From positions 1,054,001-1,118,000 of the forward strand of contig NZ_BTPM01000002.1 in assembly GCF_036245475.1 (NCBI RefSeq): a stretch of 64,000 bases of DNA. The letters run 5' to 3'. The translations under genes were made by a program, and so were the position numbers. Shown in pieces: positions 44,547-54,015 of the stretch (the stretch's first letter is position 1; each line of letters starts with the position of its first letter). The notes below the pieces were generated by a model. The model saw only the letters and a program-made list of their open reading frames with translations, was not told the DNA's origin and did not search any database. The DNA is from Vibrio sp. 10N. Lineage in GTDB: Bacteria; Pseudomonadota; Gammaproteobacteria; Enterobacterales; Vibrionaceae.

Positions 44547-44583
44547 ACAGAATCGCCTAGTCACCGATTCTGTGCTTTTCTTT
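44547..44583 (+). terminator. Intrinsic terminator after the PTS gene
   Basis: AGCACAGAATCG and CGATTCTGTGCT form a 12-bp stem followed by TTTCTTTT. The remaining part of the gap 44475-44776 is AT-rich and must hold the promoter of the dehydrogenase gene. Confidence 0.85.
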
Positions 44584-44776
44584 TGCCGCCCACTTTGTAG
44601 CCGATCGACCTCGCATCCTGTCACGAAAATAAACCCTTCTAAAAAATCGACTATTTCTATAAAACCAGCGCTAGTTTGCCCATTGCGTCCACTGTTAACC
44701 TGAATTCAGAAGATAAATTAAGACCTATTTAAGGGTCGTAAATTACTCATTTTTTGAAAGTTAAACGAGGTAGAAC

Positions 44777-45925
44777 ATGTCTAACGCATTCTATATTCCA
44801 TCTTTGAACCTAATGGGTGCTGGTTGCCTAGCTGACGCAGTCAAAACGATTGAAAGCCATGGCTTTCAAAAAGCCCTAATTGTGACAGACGGCGTTCTAA
44901 ACAAAATTGGTGCCGTTAATAAGCTGACAACGCTCCTAGACGAAGCAAAAGTTGCAGCTGTGGTTTATGACGAAACTAAGCCAAATCCAACCATCGAGAA
45001 CGTCAACGACGGTCTTGCCCTTCTTAAAGAACACGGCTGTGATTGTGTTATCTCTTTTGGTGGTGGCTCACCACACGACTGTGCCAAAGGTATTGCGCTT
45101 CTGGCTACGAACGGCGGCGAAATCAAAGACTACGAAGGTGTGGACGTTTCTAAAAAACCTCAGCTTCCTCTTATTGCGATCAATACGACAGCGGGTACAG
45201 CATCAGAGATGACTCGCTTCTGCATCATCACTGATGAAGCGCGCCACATTAAGATGGCGATTGTAGACAAAAACGTCACGCCAATTGTCTCTGTAAACGA
45301 TCCTGAGCTAATGCTCGCCAAGCCAGCTTCACTTACGGCTGCAACCGGCATGGATGCACTGACTCACGCCATCGAAGCTTATGTGTCTATCGCAGCGACA
45401 CCGGTAACCGATGCCTCAGCTATCAAAGCGATTGAGATGATTCAAGCAAACCTTCGTGAAGCGGTGGCGAACGGTGATAACCTAGAAGCACGTGACAACA
45501 TGGCCTACGCACAGTTTATGGCGGGTATGGCGTTTAACAATGCGTCTCTTGGCTATGTTCATGCTATCGCACACCAGCTAGGCGGTTTCTACGACCTACC
45601 ACACGGCGTATGTAACGCAGTCCTGCTTCCACATGTTCAGCAGTACAATGCACAAGTTGCACCAGCGCGCTTAGCGGACGTCGCGCGTGCGATGGGCGTA
45701 GATACAACTGGCATGAGCGACGAGCAAGCGGCAAACGCAGGTTTGGATGCGATTCGTCAGCTATCTAAAGACGTGAGCATTCCAGCAGGATTAGAAGAAC
45801 TTGGCGTTAAGCGTGACGACTTCGACGTTCTGGCCGAAAACGCGCTAAAGGATGCATGTGGCTTCACTAACCCGAAACAAGCGACGCATGACGAAATTGT
45901 TGGCATTTTAAGCGCTGCACTATAA
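44777..45925 (+). CDS. Iron-dependent alcohol dehydrogenase
   Basis: 382 residues, group III Fe-ADH. ISFGGGSPHDCAKGIAL binds NAD; TTAGTASEMTRFCIIT, GMDALTHAIEAYVS and GYVHAIAHQLGGFYDLPHG contain the conserved Asp/His iron ligands. Oxidises primary alcohols or reduces aldehydes, like YiaY/AdhB. AACGAGG precedes the ATG. The next gene is an AraC regulator, possibly its activator. Confidence 0.94.
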   Translation: MSNAFYIPSLNLMGAGCLADAVKTIESHGFQKALIVTDGVLNKIGAVNKLTTLLDEAKVAAVVYDETKPNPTIENVNDGLALLKEHGCDCVISFGGGSPHDCAKGIALLATNGGEIKDYEGVDVSKKPQLPLIAINTTAGTASEMTRFCIITDEARHIKMAIVDKNVTPIVSVNDPELMLAKPASLTAATGMDALTHAIEAYVSIAATPVTDASAIKAIEMIQANLREAVANGDNLEARDNMAYAQFMAGMAFNNASLGYVHAIAHQLGGFYDLPHGVCNAVLLPHVQQYNAQVAPARLADVARAMGVDTTGMSDEQAANAGLDAIRQLSKDVSIPAGLEELGVKRDDFDVLAENALKDACGFTNPKQATHDEIVGILSAAL

Positions 45926-45960
45926 GGCAGTTAGATCACGAATTTCGAGTCACTTCTCAG

Positions 45961-45997
45961 AACTGCAGGTAAAACGTTTGCCTGCAGTTTTGTTTTA
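45961..45997 (+). terminator. Intrinsic terminator of the alcohol dehydrogenase gene
   Basis: ACTGCAGG and CCTGCAGT pair around TAAAACGTTTG, and TTTGTTTT follows. Confidence 0.85.
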
Positions 45998-46093
45998 TAA
46001 ATGGCGAGGGATTAACTAACACAGATCAATGTTGTGCTATTTTCTCCTGTCTATTATGGAATTCAACACCGTAATAGGAGCAAAGCACCATTC

Positions 46094-46951
46094 ATGCACA
46101 CGTTAAGCAACTTTAGTCGCATCGCAGAACGAGAGTATGCCCTGAGCGCAGGCCAGATCAATTTGCTCTATTATGACCTCCCTAAAGACTTTCACGACGA
46201 ATACCGCTCATACGAAGCGCCTCGCCTTTGCACTATTCTTGAGGGCGCAAAATCTGTACGAGTGAACCAATCAGAAGCATTTAAATATCAAAGCGATGAG
46301 TTCGTATTGTTGCCTCCGAACTCCACTATTCATATGAAGATGCCGGAATACACTAAGGCGCTGGTGTATGAGTTTACTGAGCCACTGCTCGAGAAGGTCG
46401 CGCAACGAGTATCCGACTATTTGGAGTTCGACACCTCACAGTCGTTCGATTTACAAGGTTTCATCGTTAACCCGATTGAGAAACGAGTTGATGCGCTACA
46501 TGGGAGAATGCAAGAGATCCTCCGCGAGCAAGAAGCCGGTATGGATTTTTTAATTGACCTTACGGGTCAAGAACTCGTGTTTGAGCTTCTTCGCAACAGC
46601 GCCTGTCATAGCATCATCAATGGCAATCAAACACATCCTATCAAACGCGCGATTAGGCTAATGAACTCTCATGAGGGTATGCAGCTATCGCTGTCTCAGG
46701 TTGCAGAGGAAGTGGGTTTATCGCTATCGAGCTTCTCACAGAAGTTTAAGCTAATGACGGAACAGAATCCGAAACAGTATTTAACGCAATTGCGCTTGAA
46801 AGCAGCAAAGCGCCATTTATCCTCGATGTCGGTCACCGATGCAGCCTATGAAACCGGTTATGACAATATCTCCCACTTTATTCGTTTGTTCAAAAACGAG
46901 TTTGGCCAAACACCCAAGCAGTTTCAGCGCTCGATGACTCGGCTCAACTAA
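46094..46951 (+). CDS. AraC family transcriptional regulator
   Basis: 285 residues from ATG 46094; an open frame to 46034 would add an untypical stretch. The nearest SD (AGGAG at 46076-46080) is 13 bases away, rather far. N-terminal cupin-like sensor, then a C-terminal pair of helix-turn-helices: LSQVAEEVGLSLSSFSQKFK and VTDAAYETGYDNISHFIRLF followed by KNEFGQTPKQFQRS. It probably controls the neighbouring dehydrogenase or itself. Confidence 0.9.
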   Translation: MHTLSNFSRIAEREYALSAGQINLLYYDLPKDFHDEYRSYEAPRLCTILEGAKSVRVNQSEAFKYQSDEFVLLPPNSTIHMKMPEYTKALVYEFTEPLLEKVAQRVSDYLEFDTSQSFDLQGFIVNPIEKRVDALHGRMQEILREQEAGMDFLIDLTGQELVFELLRNSACHSIINGNQTHPIKRAIRLMNSHEGMQLSLSQVAEEVGLSLSSFSQKFKLMTEQNPKQYLTQLRLKAAKRHLSSMSVTDAAYETGYDNISHFIRLFKNEFGQTPKQFQRSMTRLN

Positions 46952-46978
46952 CGTGATGAATACTATTGTGATGAATAA

Positions 46979-47008
46979 ATAACGGCTCCTAGGGAGCCGT
47001 TGTTTTAC
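46979..47008. terminator. Bidirectional intrinsic terminator
   Basis: AACGGCTCC and GGGAGCCGTT pair tightly around TA with GTTTTA following on the plus strand. The stop codon of the small minus-strand gene lies in the loop. Confidence 0.8.
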
Positions 47009-47168
47009 CTGATTCTTGCTTAGGCTCATCATCACTGCGCCTAGGCTTTGTCCCAGATCGACGAAACTCGACCCATAGCGCCATCGAAGCGGCTCCAATC
47101 AAATAAGCCATGATAAAGCTGCGATCATCCATGACACACATCGAGACGATATCTAGTGTGTCTTCCAC
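46989..47168 (-). CDS. Small membrane protein with GTG start
   Basis: 59 codons starting GTG at 47168 with GAGGTGAG seven bases upstream. The product has a short acidic start (MEDTLDIVSMCVMDD), one hydrophobic helix (SFIMAYLIGAASMALWVEF) and a charged, Lys/Arg/Glu-rich tail. It begins 12 bases after the upstream outer-membrane protein gene and its stop lies within the terminator, so the two form an operon. No family recognised. Confidence 0.6.
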   Translation of the reverse strand: MEDTLDIVSMCVMDDRSFIMAYLIGAASMALWVEFRRSGTKPRRSDDEPKQESGKTTAP

Positions 47169-47180
47169 AATCTCACCTCA

Positions 47181-47912
47181 TTAGAAGTAATAGTTAGCTT
47201 GTAACCAACCTGTAGTGTCTTTTTTCAGGAACTTGGTTTCCGCAGTGTGTTCCACTTTAAAACCCACTGACACGACGTCTGAAACCATGTAGCCACCACC
47301 GATTTCTACTTGAGGTATCCATTCTTTGGTTTGCTGAACATAAGTCGATTTCGGGTTGGCATACAACCAGTGGCCTGCATCGAAAGCGTACATGCCATAG
47401 AGGCCAGCTTGATACACATTAGAGTCAAACTTTTGATATTTGATATAGAGATCTGGCCCACCAGGCTGCCAATTAGCATCAAGCTCTTTCCAATCTGCAG
47501 AGGTACGACCAACCGACAACATTGGGAATAGCATGATATTGTCCGTCACTTGGAACTTATAGATGAGCCCCGCCAAAGCCGTAGTGCTGTTTCGGTCCCC
47601 CAGCACGTCTACGCTAACCCCGAGGCCGTCGGTGACATGGAAATAGCGAGCACGGTAGTTGTAATCCATCTTGTCGTCATAGGTTTTCTTATCCGCCACA
47701 CCAAGGTCTAGCTGGAAAATATTGTTTCCCATCCCCAACATACCGTTGAGCTGAGTCGCATCACCTGACCGAGAAATACCAAGGGTAGAAAAAGAGGCCG
47801 TCGGATCGCCGTAGTTAATATCCTCACTCGCAGCTTCTGTCGGTGGCGAATTGGCCGCGAATGCGCCTGCTGTCAGCGTGCACAACGCGACAGCGAGTAG
47901 TGTTTTTTTCAT
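47181..47912 (-). CDS. Outer-membrane beta-barrel protein, unknown function
   Basis: 243 residues with a clear signal peptide (MKKTLLAVALCTLTAGAFA). Amphipathic strands such as QLNGMLGMGNNIFQLDLGVA and QAGLYGMYAFDAGHWLYANP, and the C-terminus WLQANYYF with terminal Phe, show a small outer-membrane barrel. No named family recognised. GTGACTGACA precedes it with no good SD. The 286-base gap upstream (47913-48198) carries its promoter and the end of the RND operon. Confidence 0.75.
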   Translation of the reverse strand: MKKTLLAVALCTLTAGAFAANSPPTEAASEDINYGDPTASFSTLGISRSGDATQLNGMLGMGNNIFQLDLGVADKKTYDDKMDYNYRARYFHVTDGLGVSVDVLGDRNSTTALAGLIYKFQVTDNIMLFPMLSVGRTSADWKELDANWQPGGPDLYIKYQKFDSNVYQAGLYGMYAFDAGHWLYANPKSTYVQQTKEWIPQVEIGGGYMVSDVVSVGFKVEHTAETKFLKKDTTGWLQANYYF

Positions 47913-48148
47913 TGTCAGTCACCTGTAATAAAGCAAAACCAGATACCCCAAGAAAGGGGATCCGCTGTGTTCTGGCGCTGACTTTATGGATTGATGATAA
48001 TTAACTCAAAGTGGTTATTATCAACTATTCGAATGGGTGGAAATAAAATCACCAAACCTTAAGCTCTAACCAACTGTAAATAAACAACTTTTGTAATCTA
48101 GCGAAAGGGCAGCTTGAGGGTTTCAGATAGGTTATCGGTGATTAAAGC

Positions 48149-48190
48149 ATTTGGTGGACTCGGCAGCCATCGCTCACCAAGTCCACCATA
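48149..48190 (-). terminator. Hairpin downstream of the RND operon
   Basis: TGGTGGACT and AGTCCACCA form a 9-bp stem around a loop of about 17 bases just after the RND permease stop. The minus-strand tail AATGCTTTAATC is only mildly T-rich. Confidence 0.5.
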
Positions 48191-48198
48191 GCTAAGAG

Positions 48199-51100
48199 TT
48201 AACCGCGCTCAACCGCGGGTTGTTTTAGAGGAAAATAGAGTCTTTTGACCTTGCGGAACACTCCGCCTATGTCTTCCAAAATCACATACAGACATGGTAC
48301 CGCTATCAAGGTAACCACAGTGGCATACATCACCGCGAACCCTAAGGCGACGGCCATAGGTTTGACAAACGCAGCTTGTAGACTGGTTTCAAACATGATC
48401 GGCATGACCCCAAAGAAGGTGGTAATAGAGGTTAATGTGATGGCCCTAAAGCGGGCACAGCCAGCCTCAACCACAGCGGTTTTGGCGCAGTCGCAACGGG
48501 CTTTGATTTGGTTGACGTAGTCGGTCATTACCAGTGAATCGTTGATCACCACCCCCGCTGCTGCAATTAGCCCGAATGTCGACATCATTGACATATCTAA
48601 GCCGTAGAAATAATGGCCCCAAATCGCCCCGGTTAAACTAAACGGTATCACTGACATAATGATAAGTGGCTGAGCATAGCTCTTTAATGGAACCGCAAGC
48701 AGGATATACACCGTTATCATGCCCGCCACGAAGAACACTATTTGCTCTGCCGATTGTTTTTGTTGCTCCTCAATCGTCCCACCTAGTTCGGTGGTGACGT
48801 CGGGGAACAACGCCTTCAGCTCAGGCAAGACGTTATCTTCAATGTTTTTCACCGCTTTGTCTGGCTCAATCACCGTTTCATCAATCGATCCATAGATGTA
48901 CACAGTTCTAAATCCATTCTCGCGGCGGATTTGGTTGATACCGGGTTTGCTCTCTATTTCAACCACGTCACCAAGCATTACTTTCTTGCCCGATGGCGTG
49001 GTAATCAACGCATAACGTAGTGATGAGAACGCTTCGCGTGTCAATTTAGGGTAGCGGACCATTACGCGAACTTCTTCGGTGTTACGTAGCACGCGTTGCG
49101 CCTCGCCACCATAAAAGCTGCCTCCAACTTGCGCGGCCACGCTGGCCAAATCCAGCCCCAGATCATACGCCACGGGTTTAAGAGAAAGCTGCACTTCTCG
49201 GCTACCGGTATCCATGGATGAACTGACATCAAACAGACCCGTTTGCAATTGCAGCTTCGACACTAACTCTCGGCCCGCAGCGTTGAGCGTTTCCATATCA
49301 GGGCCGTAGAGTAAGTAACCGAATTCGTCACCATCATCGCCACCAGCCACATTGTCATTTATGACGATAGACTTGAGGCCTACAATGGTCGGCAACTTTT
49401 CACGCCAGCGGCGAGACAGTTCAAAGGCATCCACTGGGCGAACGTCTTCATCCACCAAAGGCAAAATCAACATTCCCTCGGTTCGGCTGGTATTGATGGT
49501 CATCATGTCGCGAATGACCGGCATACCAAATTCATCTTGAATGTCGTTATCTACCGCTTTAACCACTTTCTCTAGCGTCAGCAAGGCATCGATGGTTTGC
49601 TCATCTGAAGCATTACTGTTCATCTCGATTTTGATCATTGGGAAGTCAGAAGGCACTTTCGGGCTGGGTATGATTCTGACATGTCCTGAGGTCACCATAG
49701 CGGCGCTCACTACCAATATGGCGATAAAACCTGCCATCACCGACCAACGCCATTCTACGCACTGGCTAACCAAGCGTTTATATGGACCATTTACAAACTC
49801 AAAAAAGGCGCGATTAAATCGAGCGCGATAACTGTTCTCTTTCACTGGCGTAAACTTGGTGTGCGCCAAGTGCGCTGGCAAGATCAGCTTTGATTCAATC
49901 AGACTGAATATCAGGCAGAAGATCACCACGATCGACAGTCCATAGAAAATGGCTTTTTCAGGTCCGGTTGAAAATAAGAAAGGGACAAACACCGCAATGG
50001 TGGTTAACACACCAAAGGTTGCTGGCGTAGCAACTCGCTGTGCGCCACGAACCACGTTAGTGACACCACCGCCATTCTGCTCGACTTCGGTATAAACACT
50101 CTCTCCTATCACGATGGCATCGTCGACCACGATCCCGAGTACCATGATAAAAGCAAACAAGGTAATAATATTGATACTGACCCCAAACAATGGCATCAGC
50201 ATGACCGCGCCCAGAAAACACACTGGCAGCCCCACCATCACCCACATCGCTAAACGAAAGCGCAAGAAGATACTGAGCAAAACCGCGACCAACACCGCAC
50301 CTTGCATCAAGTTCTTAAGCATCATATCGAGACGTGCATTGAGGTAGTAAGTCATGTCCATCAAGGTATGGATCTTCACCCCATGAGGCAGCGTTTGGTT
50401 GCGAGCCTCTATGTAGCGTTGCACGGTTTTTGCCACCGGCACCATGTTTTGAGTTTTAGTGGCTTTTACGGTGAGATAAATGCCGTTCTCACCCGAGAAC
50501 TTAAAGTAGTGCTGACCTTCGGTAAACTCGTCTTTAATGACCGCGATATCACCAAGCAATACTTTTGAACCGTTGGCACCGAGTTTGACCGGGATTTGGC
50601 GGAACTCATAACCGTCATAGTACTGGTTCTCAATACGAATCGAGACCAACCCTGTGTTGGTTCGAACCTGACCTGCGGAAAAATTAGCGGAATACTTTTG
50701 GATTGCCGTCACGACATCGTCGAGTGTCAGATCATAAGTACGCAGCTCGTCCGGATGAATTTCGATGCCAATTTCATCCGGCGGAGAGCTCACTTCAACC
50801 AATGACACATCATTCAGTTGTAATAGCTCTTTCTCCACTTGCTTGGAAATGGTCTTGAGCTCGGTCAGTGAGGTGTTGCCGGACAGCACCATGCCAATCA
50901 CATCTTGCTTGAACTCAATTTGAGTGACTTTTATCGGCTCCATCGCCCTTGGAAAGCTGGCAATACCATCGACACGTTGTTTTACTCGATCAAGCACTTC
51001 GGGGAGATCAGCTTTGGTATCAATCTCTAGTGTAACCTGACCACCACCACGATAGGCATCCGTTACCGCCTTTTTGATTTCAGTGACGTCTTTTAGCGAC

Positions 51101-51324
51101 TCCTCCACTTTAATGAGGATCGTTTCTTCGATTTCTTGCGCCGATACACCAGGGTAAGAGGCCATTACACGAATGTAGTTGATTTCGAAGTTGGGAAACA
51201 TTTGCCGCTGGATCAAAAAGTAGCTCACGGTACCCATGATGAGTACAAACGCCATCAGCAAGTTAGCCGCCACCGAATTGTTGGCGAACAGGGCAATAAT
51301 GCCGCGCTGGGTAGAGTTACTCAC
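48199..51324 (-). CDS. RND efflux transporter permease
   Basis: 1041-residue inner-membrane proton antiporter, the full AcrB-type length. Landmarks: N-terminal helix GIIALFANNSVAANLLMAFV, the TM4 proton-relay region IITLFAFIMVLGIVVDDAIV with its Asp pair, and the second-half counterpart MMSTFGLIAAAGVVINDSLV. It belongs with the adaptor gene upstream (overlap eight bases) and presumably TolC. Substrate unknown. Confidence 0.95.
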   Translation of the reverse strand: MSNSTQRGIIALFANNSVAANLLMAFVLIMGTVSYFLIQRQMFPNFEINYIRVMASYPGVSAQEIEETILIKVEESLKDVTEIKKAVTDAYRGGGQVTLEIDTKADLPEVLDRVKQRVDGIASFPRAMEPIKVTQIEFKQDVIGMVLSGNTSLTELKTISKQVEKELLQLNDVSLVEVSSPPDEIGIEIHPDELRTYDLTLDDVVTAIQKYSANFSAGQVRTNTGLVSIRIENQYYDGYEFRQIPVKLGANGSKVLLGDIAVIKDEFTEGQHYFKFSGENGIYLTVKATKTQNMVPVAKTVQRYIEARNQTLPHGVKIHTLMDMTYYLNARLDMMLKNLMQGAVLVAVLLSIFLRFRLAMWVMVGLPVCFLGAVMLMPLFGVSINIITLFAFIMVLGIVVDDAIVIGESVYTEVEQNGGGVTNVVRGAQRVATPATFGVLTTIAVFVPFLFSTGPEKAIFYGLSIVVIFCLIFSLIESKLILPAHLAHTKFTPVKENSYRARFNRAFFEFVNGPYKRLVSQCVEWRWSVMAGFIAILVVSAAMVTSGHVRIIPSPKVPSDFPMIKIEMNSNASDEQTIDALLTLEKVVKAVDNDIQDEFGMPVIRDMMTINTSRTEGMLILPLVDEDVRPVDAFELSRRWREKLPTIVGLKSIVINDNVAGGDDGDEFGYLLYGPDMETLNAAGRELVSKLQLQTGLFDVSSSMDTGSREVQLSLKPVAYDLGLDLASVAAQVGGSFYGGEAQRVLRNTEEVRVMVRYPKLTREAFSSLRYALITTPSGKKVMLGDVVEIESKPGINQIRRENGFRTVYIYGSIDETVIEPDKAVKNIEDNVLPELKALFPDVTTELGGTIEEQQKQSAEQIVFFVAGMITVYILLAVPLKSYAQPLIIMSVIPFSLTGAIWGHYFYGLDMSMMSTFGLIAAAGVVINDSLVMTDYVNQIKARCDCAKTAVVEAGCARFRAITLTSITTFFGVMPIMFETSLQAAFVKPMAVALGFAVMYATVVTLIAVPCLYVILEDIGGVFRKVKRLYFPLKQPAVERG

Positions 51325-52483
51325 TGGCCTCTCCTTGCTGCACTAATACATCCGCCTTATCGTTGACTCGAATGATCGCCATGCCAATTTGTGGGAACTC
51401 AGGCACAGTTAGTACCAGTTCATCACCGTTCTCAATACCGGCATCAATAAAGAAGTTGGCCTGTTCTTCTCGCAGCACATGCACAGGTTTCGGGATCAGT
51501 TTATCGTCCGGGTCGACCACCCATACGCGTTCATCTATCACCAACTCTTGTGGCACTTTAAACAGCGCCTGCACTTGGCGACCATTGAACTGGACTTCGA
51601 CATAAGAGCCAAACGGCAGTGGTGTTTCATCAGATTGCAGCCCATAAGGATCTTCAATACGAATCACCATATTGACCATACGAGTAGCGCTATCGACCAC
51701 CCCTAAATCACGTACAATTTTGCCTTCTCGAACGGCTTCAATTCGCCCCTTGGCAATGATCTTAGCCTTAACGCCTTCAATGTCTTTTGGCAGAAACGGG
51801 GCATCAAATCCGGCAATAGGTACCATGACCTCGGCATGTTCAATATTATTGATTTCTGCCACTTGAGAGCCCGCCGTAATGTACTGGCCCACACCAATAT
51901 TGCGCGATACGACCAAAGCATCGTAAGGCGCTTCCACTTCGGTATTTTCCAGATCGCGATTGGCACGACGCAGCCCCGCCTGAGCTGATTTGACGCGGGC
52001 CTCTGCACTCAATACTTGAGGAATGCGCAGATAAAGGTCGGAAACTTGTGTGTCTTTGATTTTCTTGGCTTGGCGCTCTGCCACTTTGGCTTTTGCGCGC
52101 TCTTCGATGAGAGTCGCTTGAGCCTGTGCGAGCTCGGCTTGAGCTTGCAGAACGGCGGCTTGATAGTCGTCTTTCTCAATGGTAAATAGCACTTCACCAC
52201 GTTTGACCACCCCGCCTGAAACAAAATTAGGATGCCAACTGGTCACCTCTCCAGAGACTTGAGTGGAGAGTGCTGTACGCTCTAACGGGACGACTTCTCC
52301 AAAGCTTGAAATCTGCACTTGATGAGTCTGTGCTTGCAAGATTTGTGTTTTAACGCGCGGCGTCGTGTCGAGTACTTTTTGCGTATCTATCTCCGGGGCG
52401 GTTGATTGCACCCAGAAATAGCCACCAGCGGCCACACCTAAAATAGCGAAGGGGAGTATCCATTTAATACTGCGCTTGAACAT
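51317..52483 (-). CDS. RND efflux periplasmic adaptor subunit
   Basis: 388 residues. A membrane anchor (LPFAILGVAAGGYFWVQ), a lipoyl/hairpin part (QAQAELAQAQATLIEERAKA coiled coil, VEAPYDALVVSRNIGVGQYI lipoyl half) and a beta-barrel domain (VPIAGFDAPFLPKDIEG) show an HlyD/AcrA-type fusion protein linking the pump to TolC. First gene of the two-gene operon. Confidence 0.93.
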   Translation of the reverse strand: MFKRSIKWILPFAILGVAAGGYFWVQSTAPEIDTQKVLDTTPRVKTQILQAQTHQVQISSFGEVVPLERTALSTQVSGEVTSWHPNFVSGGVVKRGEVLFTIEKDDYQAAVLQAQAELAQAQATLIEERAKAKVAERQAKKIKDTQVSDLYLRIPQVLSAEARVKSAQAGLRRANRDLENTEVEAPYDALVVSRNIGVGQYITAGSQVAEINNIEHAEVMVPIAGFDAPFLPKDIEGVKAKIIAKGRIEAVREGKIVRDLGVVDSATRMVNMVIRIEDPYGLQSDETPLPFGSYVEVQFNGRQVQALFKVPQELVIDERVWVVDPDDKLIPKPVHVLREEQANFFIDAGIENGDELVLTVPEFPQIGMAIIRVNDKADVLVQQGEASE

Positions 52484-52628
52484 AGTTTCCCTTTTTTGTT
52501 CTCTAGCCTGTAGTTATTGTACGCATATTAGCCGGCAGAAACTGTAACGTTTCATCATCTTTTTTGACCCACATCGACTTCTTGTTACTGCAAACTGTGA
52601 CATTTCAATTACGTTGTCCCTAGAAAGC

Positions 52629-52654
52629 AAAATCCCCGCTTTCGCGGGGATTGT
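52629..52654 (-). terminator. Intrinsic terminator of phhAB
   Basis: AATCCCCGC and GCGGGGATT form a 9-bp stem with a TTTC/GAAA loop; on the minus strand TTTTGC follows the stem. Confidence 0.75.
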
Positions 52655-52671
52655 CATCACTCATTACAACT

Positions 52672-53007
52672 CTACTGGGCAATAAAGCCATCGCATTTGG
52701 CAGCACAGATAAAATCATTCTGATGCAAACCTTTAATCGAGTGGCTCCACCAAGTCACTGTTACCTTGCCCCACTCCAGAACAATCGAAGGATGATGAAA
52801 TTCATCTTCGGCCAGCTCTGCCACCTGATTTGAGAACGCCCAAGCGAGTTTGAAGTTTTTGAACTTATACTGTTTCTCTAGTTGTGGGATGCCATCACGT
52901 ACCACAATTTGCCAGTCATTTAGTTCTGTAAGTAACTGCTGTTGTTCATCTTTACCTAGTGCAATCGCGTCACTGCTGCATGCTTCGCAGCGTAGTTCGT
53001 TAAGCAT
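52672..53007 (-). CDS. phhB: Pterin-4a-carbinolamine dehydratase
   Basis: 111 residues. Regenerates the tetrahydropterin cofactor used by phenylalanine hydroxylase. The motif DEFHHPSIVLEWGKVTVTWW, with two catalytic His and the following SHSIKGLHQND, is the PCD signature. The start overlaps the phhA stop by eight bases, showing coupled expression. Confidence 0.95.
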   Translation of the reverse strand: MLNELRCEACSSDAIALGKDEQQQLLTELNDWQIVVRDGIPQLEKQYKFKNFKLAWAFSNQVAELAEDEFHHPSIVLEWGKVTVTWWSHSIKGLHQNDFICAAKCDGFIAQ

Positions 53008-53791
53008 GAGTTATGTCCTTTGGTTCAAAAAGTGGTGGAAGCAAGCCAGATTCCATGGCGTGTGCCACATCGAGACTGAGATCTTGCTGTTTCAGTTCGT
53101 ATAGCTGGCGGATATCATCTAGCACAAAATAGGTCGGCTGCATGATATCTATTCGGTAAGGCGTTCTGAGCACATTGTCGATGTTGAACGCTTGGCGAAG
53201 CGGCCTTTCGTCATCCAGCGCATACAGCGTTTCACCCGGTGATGACAAAATACCCCCTCCATAAATCTTCAAATCACCGTTTTGCTCGACCAATCCAAAC
53301 TCGACCGTAAACCAATACAGCCTAGCCAAATAGACTCTTTGTTTACTGCTCGCCTGATACCCCAACTGACCATAGTGCTGCGTAAAATCCGCAAAGTCTG
53401 GGTTGGTAAGCATGGCACAATGGCCAAATATCTCGTGGAAAAAGTCGGGCTCTTGCAGATAGTCAAATTCCTCGCGTGACCGCAGAAACGTGGCGACGGG
53501 GAACTTGCGTGACGCTAACAATGCGAAGAAACGATCAAAGTCGATGAGTGCCGGCACCGGCTCGACTTGCCAGCCCGTTTCACGCTGCAATACCTGGTTG
53601 ATCTCGGTAAGTTGCGGCGCTCTATCTAAAGGTAGATCAAGCAGTTCCAACCCGCGTAAATACTCTTTACACGCTCGATCCTGAACGAGATCCAGTTGGC
53701 GCTCGACAAGGTCGTGCCAAATACGATTTTCTTCTTCGCTCCAATCAATTAACCCCTGTTCATTCACAGGGTTAGATACATACTGAGTCAT
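53000..53791 (-). CDS. phhA: Phenylalanine-4-hydroxylase
   Basis: 263-residue iron/tetrahydropterin monooxygenase that makes tyrosine from phenylalanine; bacterial single-domain length without the regulatory ACT domain. FFHEIFGHCAMLTNPDFADF supplies the two His iron ligands and LYWFTVEFGLVEQNGDLKIY the Glu ligand. Operon with phhB. A TyrR-like box lies about 90 bases upstream. Confidence 0.96.
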   Translation of the reverse strand: MTQYVSNPVNEQGLIDWSEEENRIWHDLVERQLDLVQDRACKEYLRGLELLDLPLDRAPQLTEINQVLQRETGWQVEPVPALIDFDRFFALLASRKFPVATFLRSREEFDYLQEPDFFHEIFGHCAMLTNPDFADFTQHYGQLGYQASSKQRVYLARLYWFTVEFGLVEQNGDLKIYGGGILSSPGETLYALDDERPLRQAFNIDNVLRTPYRIDIMQPTYFVLDDIRQLYELKQQDLSLDVAHAMESGLLPPLFEPKDITHA

Positions 53792-53881
53792 GCCATTTCC
53801 TTTAACAAGCTCTTTACATTAAGACTATGTGTTCGGGTATCCGCTGACAATAACTGAGCCAAACCAGCCTTGTGAACTACG

Positions 53882-53899
53882 TGTAACATAAATTTTACA
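53882..53899. promoter_or_regulatory. TyrR/PhhR-type box
   Basis: TGTAACATAAATTTTACA matches TGTAAA-N6-TTTACA at 11 of 12 defined positions. TyrR-family regulators control phhAB in other gammaproteobacteria. The box lies between divergent phhA and the acetoacetyl-CoA synthetase gene and could serve both. Confidence 0.6.
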
Positions 53900-54015
53900 A
53901 TTGTATATTTTTAGCTTTAAATTCAGTTAATTGAAATTTTCCAGCAAGTTTGACTTCATCACACATTCAACCAAAACTTACAGTCAGGACAACTTCAGCC
54001 TTGAGTGTAGATAAA

